64,000 nucleotides of DNA from Galerina marginata (taxonomy: Eukaryota; Basidiomycota; Agaricomycetes; Agaricales; Galerinaceae): the NCBI GenBank assembly GCA_023014335.1, contig JAECYW010000024.1, positions 1,116,001-1,180,000 on the forward strand, given 5' to 3'. The position numbers and the translations under genes were made by a program. The stretch's first letter is position 1, and each line of letters starts with the position of its first letter. Below the pieces are notes generated by a model. It saw only the letters and a list, made by a program, of their open reading frames with translations. It ran no database searches and was not told the DNA's origin. Below, piece by piece: positions 10,621 to 21,561 of this stretch.

Positions 10621-11024
10621 ATGTTACCCTTCGGGGCATGATAATCATATCATCTTCCATGCTTTCCTACCTACCATGCTGATATCGTTTGAATAAGATA
10701 CATCATATCTTGCCCCCCATTTTTGGGTGGTTTCTTCGTCGACGATAACGGCGCAAGAGGGTTTGCTTGGGGTGTCGTTGTCGGCGTTGAGATCTCCAGA
10801 ATGTCTCGCGGATGTCCTCGTTCTTTCCTGGGCCGTATCGACCTTCTGGTCCGGTTAGCACCACGAGGCTTGTTGGGTGAACCACAAATGAAGAACACGA
10901 AATTTAGGGCGCTCAGTTTGGATCCGGAGAACAGTTTGTCAACAGTTGGTTATCTCAGTTTTCCAGTCCTCTCAATGACCATGTGGATTCTGAGGATAGT
11001 AGAACTACAATATCGTGCGGTTAT

Positions 11025-12398
11025 TTACCAAGGAAAGTTGAATTTGTAATCGTACTCTATGGAAACGTTCGAGCCTAACTGTGTCATAAGCTCCAGATTT
11101 TTCGTCACCCAACTCGGCATCTCCTCATTCACCTGTCTTTTTATCTCTGGACCTGCCATGTATTTCTCCCCATCCTCTCCCTCTTCGTCGCTAAAGTACT
11201 CCCCAAAGTCTACTTTAATATCCAGCCTAAATTTCACCATCAGCGGCTCCCGTTCGGCTATCTTTGCCAACACCGCAATGAGGGGGCTCCCGGTTTCAAG
11301 TCGACGCAGGTGTGCCGCAAGACTCCAGGGCGCTTCTAGGTAACTCTTGAAAGCGAGTACAATCGTCTTCGTTTTGTTTTTTCCACTGGGGATTGTGCGC
11401 AGTAAGTTGTATAGGTGTGTGAACTCGTCTTTATAGTTGAGCGCTACTGTGGATACAGACAGAAAGGCGAGGTTCGGAATCCTGCCGATATCGTACATAT
11501 CAGAAAGCCCGCCGTCAAATTCCTCTGTTTGGGAATTTAAATTGGCTTAGTGAAATGTTCGAATGATATTTGGGAGCTCTGAGCGTACCGAAAGCAAACT
11601 CCAGACGTTCCAACGACCTGGAAGAGGCGGCCAGAATGCGGTTTATGTCGTCTAATTCGCGTGAAATATTGTAGCCGGAAACAGAAAGGTGTTGCAAATG
11701 ACTGAAGTCGACATAAGTTTCCGCCAGAATTTGGATCGTGTCATCACAGTATCTGAATTCAAATTCCAGGGGTCGAGGGTGCATGGAATGGTCAATGTCG
11801 ATGGCATGAGGCGGTCGTACAGCCTCCACTGTAATGTAGATCAACTTCAGTTCTGCTAGGTGTGGGCAATGGGCGATCAAGGATATAGGAACATTGAACA
11901 CATGCTGTAAGTGAAGAAATGTTATGAAGGGAGTGACGAATGGTTTGACGAATTTCGTTTCGAACGTTCGATTACACGTAAACTGGAACTTGTCCCACCC
12001 TCCGGTGACGGATAATTCTAATCGCATCCCTACTGCCCAACTTCGCGTGACGAGCTTTATGATTTGAAGAAATACAGGATCATCAACCGCCCATTCAGAT
12101 GCTGAGTCTATGTCGAGGTGTAACCGGCGAACATAGGACGCGATCCGCGGATTCGCCTGCAAGACGCCATGGAATAAGTCGATTCTATTTTCACAACTAG
12201 CCTTGCTGCTGGTGCTGAGAATTGTTGTCGAATGGAATATGTGCTTCTGTGAGCGGTGTCGAAATGAGCGGCACACCAGTGCACAGGCACGAAAGTTTGA
12301 TGTTCCAAGTTCTGCCCGCCTGTGTCGAGAAGGGAATCGATGATCTGGTCAACAAACTCCTGCGATAGATGCGAAAAGGGGGAGAAACTCGAGGACAT
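11025..12398 (-). pseudogene. F-box-like family A gene 3, frameshifted
   Basis: Exon 1 starts at the ATG of MSSSFSPFSHLSQEFVDQII (12398) and runs to 11589; exon 2 is 11025-11524. The intron sits at the family position in phase 1 and exon 2 begins EEFDGGLSDMYDIGRIPNL. Near 12311-12320 the paralog's DTCESELE codons have lost one base, so the frame moves before RACALVCRSFRHRSQKH. The rest is open to the stop after FNFPW. Apart from this one indel it is close to the intact copy at 14.6 kb, including its upstream region. A sequencing error would restore a full-length gene. Confidence 0.75.
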
Positions 12399-13860
12399 GT
12401 CGTGAGGTGGTGAAGAGAGAGTGTGTGTGAGAGGCTTTATTTCCGACCGACCACGTTTCCACATTCCCGAAGTTGGGCAGGCGCTGATCAGGCTGAACGT
12501 AGACGCGAAACTGCACCGCCTTGAGATCAGGGCGGCGAAGTTGAATTTGGGTCACAAGTGAACTGATGCGGGGAGGCAATATGTCAATTGTCAGTTTTAT
12601 GATAAACCGATTGCCACACGTACTTATATGCCTCGCCTGCCGTGAGTTCAAGGTCAACTTTAGCCTTCTCAATGTTCTCTCATCTGCAGATTCGATACTT
12701 GCCATGAGATTCAAAGACTTGCGTGAGTCTTGGTAGACTTCTGATGAAACCTTTTTGCGTTTTTGAATCTGCCAGCCCAGTGACAGCACGGTGCAGGTAA
12801 ATGCGTCAAAGCTTCGACGTCGTGAATGGCATCTGGGTCAGAAGAGCAGAGGCTACCAACTGTCCGGTTTCCCGGATCAATCAAAGTCAAAGGTTGATCA
12901 AGAGTAAGAAATTTGTAGGATCTTACTCAACCTCGCCCCGGTAACGAGGCAACATGACCCCTCCACTGAACTTAATTGACGCCAACAACGTTCAGGTTTT
13001 ATTTGAGTCCAAGTACGACAAGCGGCGGGCTACAGCTAAAAGTCAGCGTAATCAGTTCCATGACTCAAGTTAATGGAAAACTAAAACTCACTTTTTTATC
13101 AAATATTTGACACTTCATCGCCGTTCGGCATGTCTATCAATTTCCAGGCTATTGCACGACATCACTGTTGGTGCAGAATGTGTACAGGACCAGCCAATTC
13201 CGACGACTAACCTGTTTATGCTTTGAACCATTTCGGATAATCTCAGTTCGAGGGCGTGGCTTTCAGTTTTACCCTCCGATGCCGCCATCTTCACTAGAAG
13301 TATCTTTATTGGAACATTTCCCGTATCATCCGAGGCTTTTCCTGATCTGCAGGTTGAACTTGCTGTCGGACCTACATCCAAATCATTACGGTAGGACGGT
13401 GAGAGGAAAGAACGGCGGACTCACAGCTTATGTAGAAAACAGGGTCGAATTCGGTCAGCAAGTCATCGGCGACTCATTGTGTATATCCCGTGTCAAAAAG
13501 GAAACGTGAGGAACGATGGTGCCAAGGAGGCGTTGTCAGTGTCCACGAGACAGAAGACGCCTGTGATTCAGTTGAAGATACCATGGACCGTCCGATGAAT
13601 CGGATGAATGATGGATTAGGAAGAGCGGCTCAGGAGATGGGGTTGCTAAGGAGGAGTCGGAAAATGCGTTGATTGAAATGCGAACTGGATAGACTGGTCA
13701 GTTTTTTAACCAGGCTTCCGAACGAAGTGAGCTATCATTATGCTTACCGTAAAGTAGAGCCGAGGTTTAAGACGCGTAGTGTAATACGGCGTCGCACGCG
13801 ATGTCAAGAGGCAAATTGAAAACGGATTGCTCTACAACGAATGCACGGCAGGTGACGAGA
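12399..13860. other. intergenic region with duplicated promoter and flank sequence
   Basis: I find no supported gene. About 12480-12680 resembles 16070-16240, the upstream region of the next A gene, so the duplication unit included the promoter. GGATTxGGAAGAGCGG(C/T) followed by a TGTTGATTGAAA-like string near 13610-13680 recurs near 16570-16640. On the minus strand near 12630 a CATATAAGTA string is a possible TATA box for the gene starting at 12398. Confidence 0.4.
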
Positions 13861-13862
13861 GT

Positions 13863-14040
13863 TTGGTCACGAAATCCCTAATCAGACACATTGATATGAA
13901 ATTCTGTGGTGGAACGCGTGATAGGGACGTACGCACTTGCATTTTCGAATCCAAGTATTCCCAACATCATTTCGTCTTGATTTTTAGGTTGAAAGAATAT
14001 TCGAAAGCTCCTTCGAGAAGGCCAAAGACAATTCGATGTT
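13863..14040 (+). pseudogene. remnant of HVA1-like (DUF2945-type) gene
   Basis: This matches the intact small gene at 26030-26370 in exon 1, intron 1 and the start of exon 2: CACGAAATC, then TTCTGTGGTGGAACGCGTGA, then GTACGCACTTGxATTTT with an intron ending TTTTTAG before GTTGAA. The frame is lost and nothing of exon 3 is visible. It abuts the F-box remnant that follows, whereas the intact gene lies more than 600 bp from its F-box neighbour. Confidence 0.65.
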
Positions 14041-14405
14041 TTGGGACATGGACTCCGAGTCGGGAGAGGTGTGCATCTGAGGTTGACCATGTCCTGCAGC
14101 CATGTAGAGGCTTTGGATACTTTCTCAAATTGACATGAGATAAGAACACTAGAACAATGTAATGAATCTTTTGAGAGGAAAATTGTCCAGCGTGGTCTTG
14201 AAAAGCGGAAGCCGTTGGCGCAACTGCGAATGCGAATATTGGAGTAGAGAAGCCGATTAGGATGGGCGTGCAGGATATGGAAAGAGCATAGAGCAGTCAC
14301 CGAATCCAGGATCGTTCGCACAAGCTGAAGGCATGGTGGCATGAGGAAAACTGGACGCTGGCGTGTGTGCCAAAATTTCGCCCTATAAACAAACCCACAT
14401 GCCAA
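14041..14405 (-). pseudogene. remnant of a family B F-box-like gene
   Basis: The minus strand reads PNRLLYSNIRIR, FRFSRPRWTI and MVNLRCTPL. These correspond to NRLLYSRVRIR, FRFSRTMLD and IVNLRYLHL in the family B copy at 24.2-25.3 kb. Only the N-terminal third is present, with frame damage. At about 14045 the similarity jumps directly to the HVA1-like remnant, so a deletion or rearrangement joined the two. Confidence 0.65.
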
Positions 14406-14612
14406 ATGGGGTAGCCTCCTAAACTGGATGATATGAAGCTATTAAGCGGCAATTTCATTGAAGAGGCCTCCGCTTGCCTTCGGTTTCAAAGCCTCATTAA
14501 TCATTCTTTACACAAAAAGCACCGTCCATTTCCCAAATAGCCTGAACCACGTTGCCCAAGTAAAGAGAAGGACCTAGTGGGATATCGGAGGTCGATAATT
14601 ACATGCAGTGAC

Positions 14613-15996
14613 TTAACACGGGGGGAAATCCAATTTGTAATCGTACTCCAAAGAAATGTTCGAACTCAACTGTGTCATAAACTCCAGATTTTTTGCTACC
14701 CAAATTGGCTTCTCCTCATTCACTTCTTTTTTTATCTCTTCACCTTCCTTGAAAGTTTCCCCATCCTCTCCCTCTTCGTCGCTAAAGTATTCACCGTAGT
14801 CTACAGCAATACCTATCCTAAATTTAACCGCCAGCGGTCCCCTTTCAGCTATCTTTACCAGGACCCCACAGAGGGAACTCCTGGTATCAAGTTGTTCCAG
14901 GTATTCCGCAAGACTCCAGGGAGCTTCGAGGACTCCTTTGAAGGCAATTACAATCGACTTCATTTTGTTTTTTCCACTAAGGATTCTGCGCAGGAGGTTG
15001 CATAGGTCCGCATTAGGGTCTTCACCATCGGCAGGATCCAGCGTCACCGTGGCTACTGACAAAAATGCCAGGTTTGGGATTCTACCGAGATCATACACGT
15101 CAGAAAGTGGGCTGTCAAATTCTTCTATTTGGGAATTCAAGTAGGCTTAGTGAAATGTTCGAATGATATTTGGGAGCTCTGACCGTACCGAAAGCAAACT
15201 CCAGACGTTCCAACGAGCTAGAAGAGGCCGCCAGAATGTGGTTCATGTCTTGTGATTCTTGTGAAATATAGCCGGAAACAGAAAGGTGTTGCAAATGACT
15301 GAAGTCAACATAGGCTTTTGCCAGAATCTTGATCGTATCACCACAGTCTTCGAATGTAAATTTCCGCGGTTGAGGACGCAAGGAATGGTCAATATCGATG
15401 GCATGAGGCGGTCGTTCAGCTTCCACTGTCACGTAGAACAACTTTAATTCTACCAGGTGTGGGCAGTGAGCAAACAAAGAGACCGGAATGTTGAACATCT
15501 CCTGTAAGTCGAGAGACGTTATGAAGGGAGTGACAAATGGTTTGACGAAACGTGTTTCGAAGGTTCGATTATTTGTAAATTGGAACTTGCCCCACCCTCC
15601 GAAGAACGATAATTTGAATTGCATGCCGACCGCCATGTTTCGCGTGACGAGCTTCATTATTTGGAGAAATACAGGATCATCAACCACCCATTCAGTTGCT
15701 GAGTCCATGTCGAGGTGTAGCCTGCGAACATAGGACGCGATCCGCGGATTGTCCTTCAAGATTGCATGGAAGGAGTCGACTCTGTCTTCCCGCTTTGCCT
15801 TGCTGTTGATGGGAAAAACTCTCGTCAAATGGAATATGTGCTTCTGTGAGCGATGTCGAAATGAGCGGCACACTAGTGCGCAGGCACAAAAGTTTGCTAT
15901 TTCAAGTTCTGATTCGCATGTGTCAAGAAGGGAGTCGATGATCTGGTCGACTACCTCCTGCGAGAGGTGCGAAAAGGGGGCGAAACTTGAGGACAT
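14613..15996 (-). CDS. F-box-like/LRR-like protein, subfamily A (intact)
   Basis: Exons 15189-15996 and 14613-15124 join in phase 1 across a 64-nt intron (ends GT...TAG, branch-like CACTAAG) to give 439 residues. The start is the ATG of MSSSFAPFSHLSQEVVDQII. An in-frame upstream ATG at 16104 would add 36 residues, which the paralogs do not share. The F-box-like part is followed by CALVCRSFRHRSQKHIFH, FVKPFVTPFITSLDL, AHCPHLVELKL and VDFSHLQHLSVSGY. Exon 2 carries DLGRIPNLAFLSV and an acidic DEEGEDGE stretch. This is the best intact reference for the damaged copy at 11.0 kb. Confidence 0.87.
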
Positions 15997-16691
15997 GTCG
16001 TGGTGCAGTGAAGGAAAATTCGAAAGGCTGTTTTTAGCTACTCGTGTTTTCTTTACAACGCTGATCAAGATCAGGCTGAGAATAGGCGTGAAACTGCACC
16101 GCATTGAGACAAGGGCGGCGAGGTTAAATTTGGGTCATAAGAGGACTACTGCCGAGAGCAATATGTCAATCTGCCCAATTTATAATAAACTGATTGCTCT
16201 ACATACTTGACATCGTCGTGAGTTGAACGTCAGTTTTAGCCTTCTCGTCTGCAACTTGGATATTCGCCAGTGGATTAGGGACTCGCCTATGTCTTCGTGA
16301 GTTTCAATGATCGTCCATTACGGCAATGCGAATGTGCATCAAACCGTCAACGCCCAGGTCGCATCCTGCTCATAAATTTGAGGCGACTAAAAGTTACGGT
16401 TCATTAATAAGCATCTGTGAAAGTCAACGGTCAGTTGACAGTAGGAAGCCTGTAGGATAATACACAACCTTGACCTGCCGCCATCTTAAACGCTTTGTAT
16501 GAGTCCGAGAACGACAAGCGATGCCCTCACCTGAAAACATGTCAGTTGATTCGGACAATGATCGGATTGGGAAGAGCGGTTGAGGAGACAGAGGTGCTGG
16601 CCCAACGGCGATGGATGAAGTGTTGATTGAAAATTTGAAATACGACCTACTTGATTCTGAGGCTGACAGAACTATAGAATGATGCAGCCAT

Positions 16692-18028
16692 TCACTGGTA
16701 CATAATGTCCAATTCGTAGTCATACTCCAGACAAAGGGTTGAGCTTAACAGACTTGTGAGTTCCAAATTCTTCGCAACCCACATCTGCATCTCCGTATTC
16801 AGTCGTTCACACACCTCCATCCCCGTATACCGTTGTTCCAATATTCCCTCCATATCGTTGTCATATATCGATGAGATATCCAGCATAAATTTCACCACCA
16901 GCAGTTCTCGTTCAGCCAATTTTATCAGCACCGCACAGAGAGGACCGCTGGCTTCAAGTTTCTCCAAGAACTCCGCAAGACTATATACATCGTCGAGTTG
17001 TTCCTTGAATCCTAGAGCAATCGTCTTTATTTTGAATTTTTCGTTAGGTATCGTACGCAGTAGGTTGCATAACTCTACGAGAGAGTCTTCGTCGAGGCGT
17101 ATAGGGAATATGGATAAAGATGCGAGATTGGGAACCTTGCCCAAATCAAGTCTGGCTTCGAGGTCCTCTGGTAGGCTCGTGGTTAGAAAAAAAATGCTAT
17201 CACAAAACTTCTCAGCTTACCAACACCGAGGTGCAGATGCTGCAGTGAGGTGGAAGAAGCGTCGAGAATGAGGTTGATATCATCTAGTTCATCGGAATGG
17301 CGGCCGGAAACAGAAAGGTGCTGCAAATAACCGAAGTCGACATAGCCTGTTGCCAGCATTCGAATCGTATCTCCACAGGATTCGAAAGTAAATTTGCGGG
17401 GTCGAGGGCATAAGGAATGGTCAATGTTGATGGCATCAAGCGGGCGTATAGCTTCCACCGTCACCCAAACCAGTTTCAGGTCCACCAGGTGTGGGCAGTG
17501 AGCAAGCAAGGAAAGCGGAATGTTGTTTATGGAGTGCAAGTCGAGGGACGTTATGAAAGGCGTTATAAACGGTTTGACAAATCGCGTTTCGAGAGTCCGG
17601 TTGTTTGTAAACTGGAAGGGGCGTGGCCATCCATAGACAGATAACTCCAAATTCATCTCTACTGCCCGGGTCTTCGAGACAATTTCCATGATCTCGCAGA
17701 AGAAAGAATCGTCAAAGAGCCATTCATTGGTGTCGTTCATGATGAGGTCTAGCCTGCGAATGTAGGCTGCGATCCGCGGATTCTCCTGCAGGATACCGTG
17801 GAGGTCGTCCACTCTCTCCCGACAATTTGCATTGGCTCTAAATTGTAGAGGCCTCATCGAATAAAATGCGTGGTTCTGTGAGCGATGTCGAAAGGCGCGG
17901 CACACCAATGCACAGTCACAAAATTGGGATATCTTGCGTTCTGCCTCCTGAGGGTCGAGAAGGGCGTCAATGATCTCGTCGATGAGCTCCTGCGAGAGTT
18001 TCAAAAATGGGGCAACGTCTGAAGACAT
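16692..18028 (-). CDS. F-box-like/LRR-like protein, subfamily A (intact)
   Basis: Exons 17221-18028 and 16692-17167 give 427 residues. Exon 1 has exactly the same length (808 nt) as that of the 14.6 kb copy. The N-terminus is LSQELIDEIIDALLD with CALVCRAFRHRSQNHAFY; later motifs are FVKPFITPFITSLDLH and LAHCPHLVDLKLVWVTVEA. The acceptor CCTACCAG was chosen because it restores the family junction before EDLEARLDLGKVPNL; a nearer AG gives the wrong frame. It is more diverged than the 11.0/14.6 kb pair, so it is probably an older duplicate. Confidence 0.85.
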
Positions 18029-18490
18029 TGCGTGGAAGAGCCGTCGTGATAGTTGGGCTTAAGATTTGGAGATCAGGAAAACTCGAGGCTGTGGTCACGG
18101 GGTGACTGTTGCTTGACGGCCTGAACCAGTTAATGCTTGCCTCTATGACTATAACTTGCCAGTCATTTCAAGATCGCAGTTATGCCTGTGTCATGTCCAA
18201 TTCAACATGCGAAGGCTTTATTATAGCTAGCCGTCCGACTATTGTATCGACCTCGCAATTGCAAAACACTAGTATAAGGTATGAATGATTCAGAAGTATT
18301 ATACTCTGCAGTCTTAAGCTAATAAGATATGATATAGGTTACTGATGATATAGAAAGAAAGAAAGAAACTCGTTGAATTATCGACAATAAGTCTGACAAG
18401 CGGCTATAAAAGAAAGCAGAAAACGAGGCCAAAACCTAACCACCAACGAAAACCTGCATGCACGACCACGACCACGACACCCCCAGCCCC

Positions 18491-19964
18491 CTACTCCTTC
18501 GCCAACGCCCTCCACACCTTCCTCTCCGCCCCCGCAATCATCCACGCCATCATCCCCAGAGTGATGGGGATGCCCAAGCCCTTCAGCCCGACCTCCAGCA
18601 TCCCGTGCACACCCGCGCAGTCCTTGTCTTTCATGAGCAGCAGCTCGGCCGGGCGCAGGCCGAGCTCGAAGAGCACTGGGAGGTCGGCGGGGACGTATCC
18701 TATTGCGGTGAAGAAGGCGAGGACGCGCTTGAACTGGGCGCTGTCGTTGTGGTGGCAGAGGAGGTTTTGGGCGAGGGTTTGGGTTGGGCTCTCTTTGGGG
18801 TCTGAGTCGGCTCGGACACGTTGGCGTTTTGCGGGTTTCGGATTGAGCTTGATCGCGATGGCCTCCTCGGGCTGGTCGCCGTCATCCTTCTCAGCGCGTC
18901 GACGCTTCGGGTGTTTTGGGGCGGGTGTGGGCGGCGCCGGAGAGGAGGGAGGGGAGGGTAAGGCAACTTTGACGGTCCTTTTTGAAGCGGGTTTCTGGGA
19001 GGACGTGGGCTTTGATCTCGAGCGGAGAGTCATCTGCGCATACCTCAGGTGTAAAGAGACCATCGCAATGCAAAGAAAAGAAGAGAAACATACCACGGGT
19101 GGATCAGCCTCCTGTTCGTCATCTTTGCCGTCTTCACCTGAGCCCGAGCTCGAGCTGGATCCAGAGCCAGAGTCCGACTCTGAGTCGTTGGCCTTTTCGT
19201 CGGCCACCTTGGGTGTTTGGACCTGGTGTGGCTGGTCAGCAAAGACGATACAGCGAGGAGCTGTGAGATAGAGTACCTTCAAAGAAGCTCTGCCCCTGCC
19301 CCTTTTCCGAGTAGGAGACGTTTTAACAATGAAGCTCCTCGAGGCTACGTCGTCGTCCGCGTCCGCGTCGGCGTTTGGCTCCTTGGTAATTTTCTACACA
19401 TGATAGATATGTAAACATTCAAAAGAAACTGCACGAGAAATGTTTATTTACCGATTTGCGTCCCTTCTTTTCTTGCTTGGTAGGTGCGGCTTCCGTTGTA
19501 CCAGCCAAATCCCACTCCGTCGTCTTTAGCTGTAGTTAAAAACCCGAATAAGCACTCCCAGGTTGACCAACACATGTACAAGAAAGAAAACCTTACCCAT
19601 CTTTTAATCTCACCATAAAGCGGACTCGCCCTGCGGATCTTCGCGTCGTCCTTCAGGTCGTCCTGTTTACCGCCATAGCAGTTCCCGTCGATCTTGCTGA
19701 TGGCATGGGCGTTGCTGCTGAACGCTTTGGCCAAGTGGTTCAGGCTGACGTGCTTCTCGCCGACTTTCGCGATGATGTATCGGATCAGAGCACGAGCTTC
19801 GCGGTTTTGCATCCTTGTCTCTTCACTGTTGGGAAAGGAATTGGTTTGAACCGAGTTAGGAGAGGAGTAAGGGCTGCTTACACGAACAGATTATGTGGCT
19901 TCGAGTCGGAGGGGATGGGCGTAGTTATAATTTCATATAAAATGCTCCATTTTTTGTCATCCAT
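18491..19964 (-). CDS. unknown protein with Ser/Asp/Glu-rich middle
   Basis: Six exons (19882-19964, 19597-19825, 19452-19529, 19277-19393, 19094-19222, 18491-19033) splice in frame to 392 residues. The start is the only upstream ATG in frame (MDDKKWSILYEIITTPIP). The N-terminal ~110 residues look folded (NREARALIRYIIAKV, SLNHLAKAFSSN). The middle is a disordered acidic/serine tract followed by Lys/Arg-rich, nuclear-signal-like sequence (KHPKRRRAEK, KPAKRQRVR). The C-terminal ~90 residues look helical (FKRVLAFFTAIGYVPADLPV, ending AGAERKVWRALAKE). I do not recognise a family. The charge pattern suggests a nuclear protein, which is inference. Confidence 0.75.
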
Positions 19965-21561
19965 ATCGTCCGATGGTCGAGAGGGAAAAGGTGGGAGGGG
20001 GGTAAAAGGCAGAAGTCCTCTTCTCCTGGATTTATAAAGGTTTTCGACGTGTTTGTCATAGCTCGTGTTCCGAACCGAAAGATCTCCAAGCAATTTAGAG
20101 TCCACCAGGGAGGCGCTTCGAAATTTAAAGTTTAAAGCCCTGGATTTTATTAGTGTGGGGTAGAGCGATCAATTGAACAAGGTCCTTCGGCAATGGGCAA
20201 AAGATTACCCCAACCAAACGGATCATAGCAAGGGATTCCGCGCAGGGTCAACACGATGGCAAAGGGTAATTCGTGGCCATTGCCATGGAAATTTCGCATT
20301 TCGGGTCGACCAGAATCTGTCCTTTTCAGGATCGATATAGGTTTAAACTTTATGAACGCCTCTGAGGTGAACTCCACTTAAGCCTACAAGGTCGGAAGAA
20401 CCGGACGAACCGAAAGGTTTTTCAGCCAACAGAGGCGCCAAGGAAAACGGAGGCGCACCAAGAGGTGGATAAAATATCGCAAGTGTCCAATACACAATTT
20501 TAACGCCCTAGCCTCGTTCTGCATTCCGAAATGCAGGCGACAAACCGGAAGACCCTGCAAGGTACGAGTGTTGAGCTAGGGGCAAGAACAACCATACCGA
20601 GGGATCGACCTGGTATTGATGTGGGTCTATTAGACATTCGGAGAGGGCCTTTTGAACATGAACGATCAGTTCAAGTCGCAGGAGCGAAATATTACGCTTA
20701 CTAGTGCCTGAATGTTGCATCTCCAAGAAGGTCGCCCGCGAGTTTCTTGCCATTGCGAAGCCCTAAAGGTGAAAGGAGAAAGCCGACAGTTCGTTGATAA
20801 AACACGTAAGAAATCGGAAATGCCATCGTTGAAATGCAAACAAGTTGAGAGAGAAAAACAGAAGATAAGAATACAATTGTATGTTCGAGCAAGATCTGAA
20901 AATGAGAAACCTTTTAATTCAATTTAGAAAACCAATCAAAAAACATTAAGGGAATAAACTCGTGACATGGAAAGCCTATCACTACGAGGGTAGGGTGGGG
21001 TAGGCGGAGGAAACAGGGGCTAGGTCAGAGGTCGGAGTGGGAGTGTAGTTGAATGTGTAAGAGGAACGAGGAAGGAAGTGAATAAGTAAAGTAGCCACAA
21101 CAGATTGTCCGTTCTATCCAAAACGACAAATAAGCGGTCGGGCGAGAAATGAGTTTGAGTTAGTTTGAGGCTCGATGGGTTGGGTTGGTTTGCGCAAATC
21201 GTACAATAGTGTTCCGGTATGTATGCAAAATAGGCGGGAGAAATGGCGGTCGCTGATGTCACTGATCCATGGTGGTCTGAAGGGTCAATGTCGGAGTCGG
21301 AGTCGGTATGGGAGGTGCACAGAGTCGAGATGAACGAATTCATCCAGAGGCATCGCCGTTAGGAGGAGGCAATGGTGTTGGTATGCGACGGGGAAATTAG
21401 GACGGTCAGCAGGGCAGGGCAGTCTAAAATAATCCGTGGGATAGATGGGAAGAAGTCGACAACATAAATTAAAATAGCAGACGGAAGGCAGCCTTGTCGA
21501 CTTGAATATAAGGCTCGCGGGTCCGAGAGAGCCTAATACTCAAAGTCGCGGTCGTAGCCCA
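19965..21561. other. intergenic, no supported gene
   Basis: This holds the upstream region of the 18.5 kb gene and the 3' flank of DGK1. Short open frames on both strands lack coding character. One possible exon-like stretch on the minus strand (about 20700-20765, bounded by AG and GTAAGC) was not developed because no partner exon was found. Confidence 0.4.

Larger units (their letters stand above)
9093..10885 (+). repeat. tandem segmental duplication of RPS22 3' half and flank
   Basis: The block from intron 2/exon 3 through the downstream flank (about 8970-9716) is repeated at about 10195-10885. The shared flank includes TACCATGCTGATATCGTTTG followed by AATAAGATxCATCATAT, and further on CTTTCCTGGGCCGTATCGAC and TTCTxGTCCGGTTAGC. 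An extra exon 4 piece lies between them at about 10070-10185. The downstream copy is broken while the upstream gene is intact. Confidence 0.75.

Noticed and set aside
16424..16723. Minus-strand frame before the 16.7 kb gene
   Set aside because: It overlaps the end of exon 2 in another frame and shows no family motif.
20508..20892. Possible small spliced gene
   Set aside because: One exon-like piece with AG and GT borders was seen, but no start, partner exon or homologous motif could be found.
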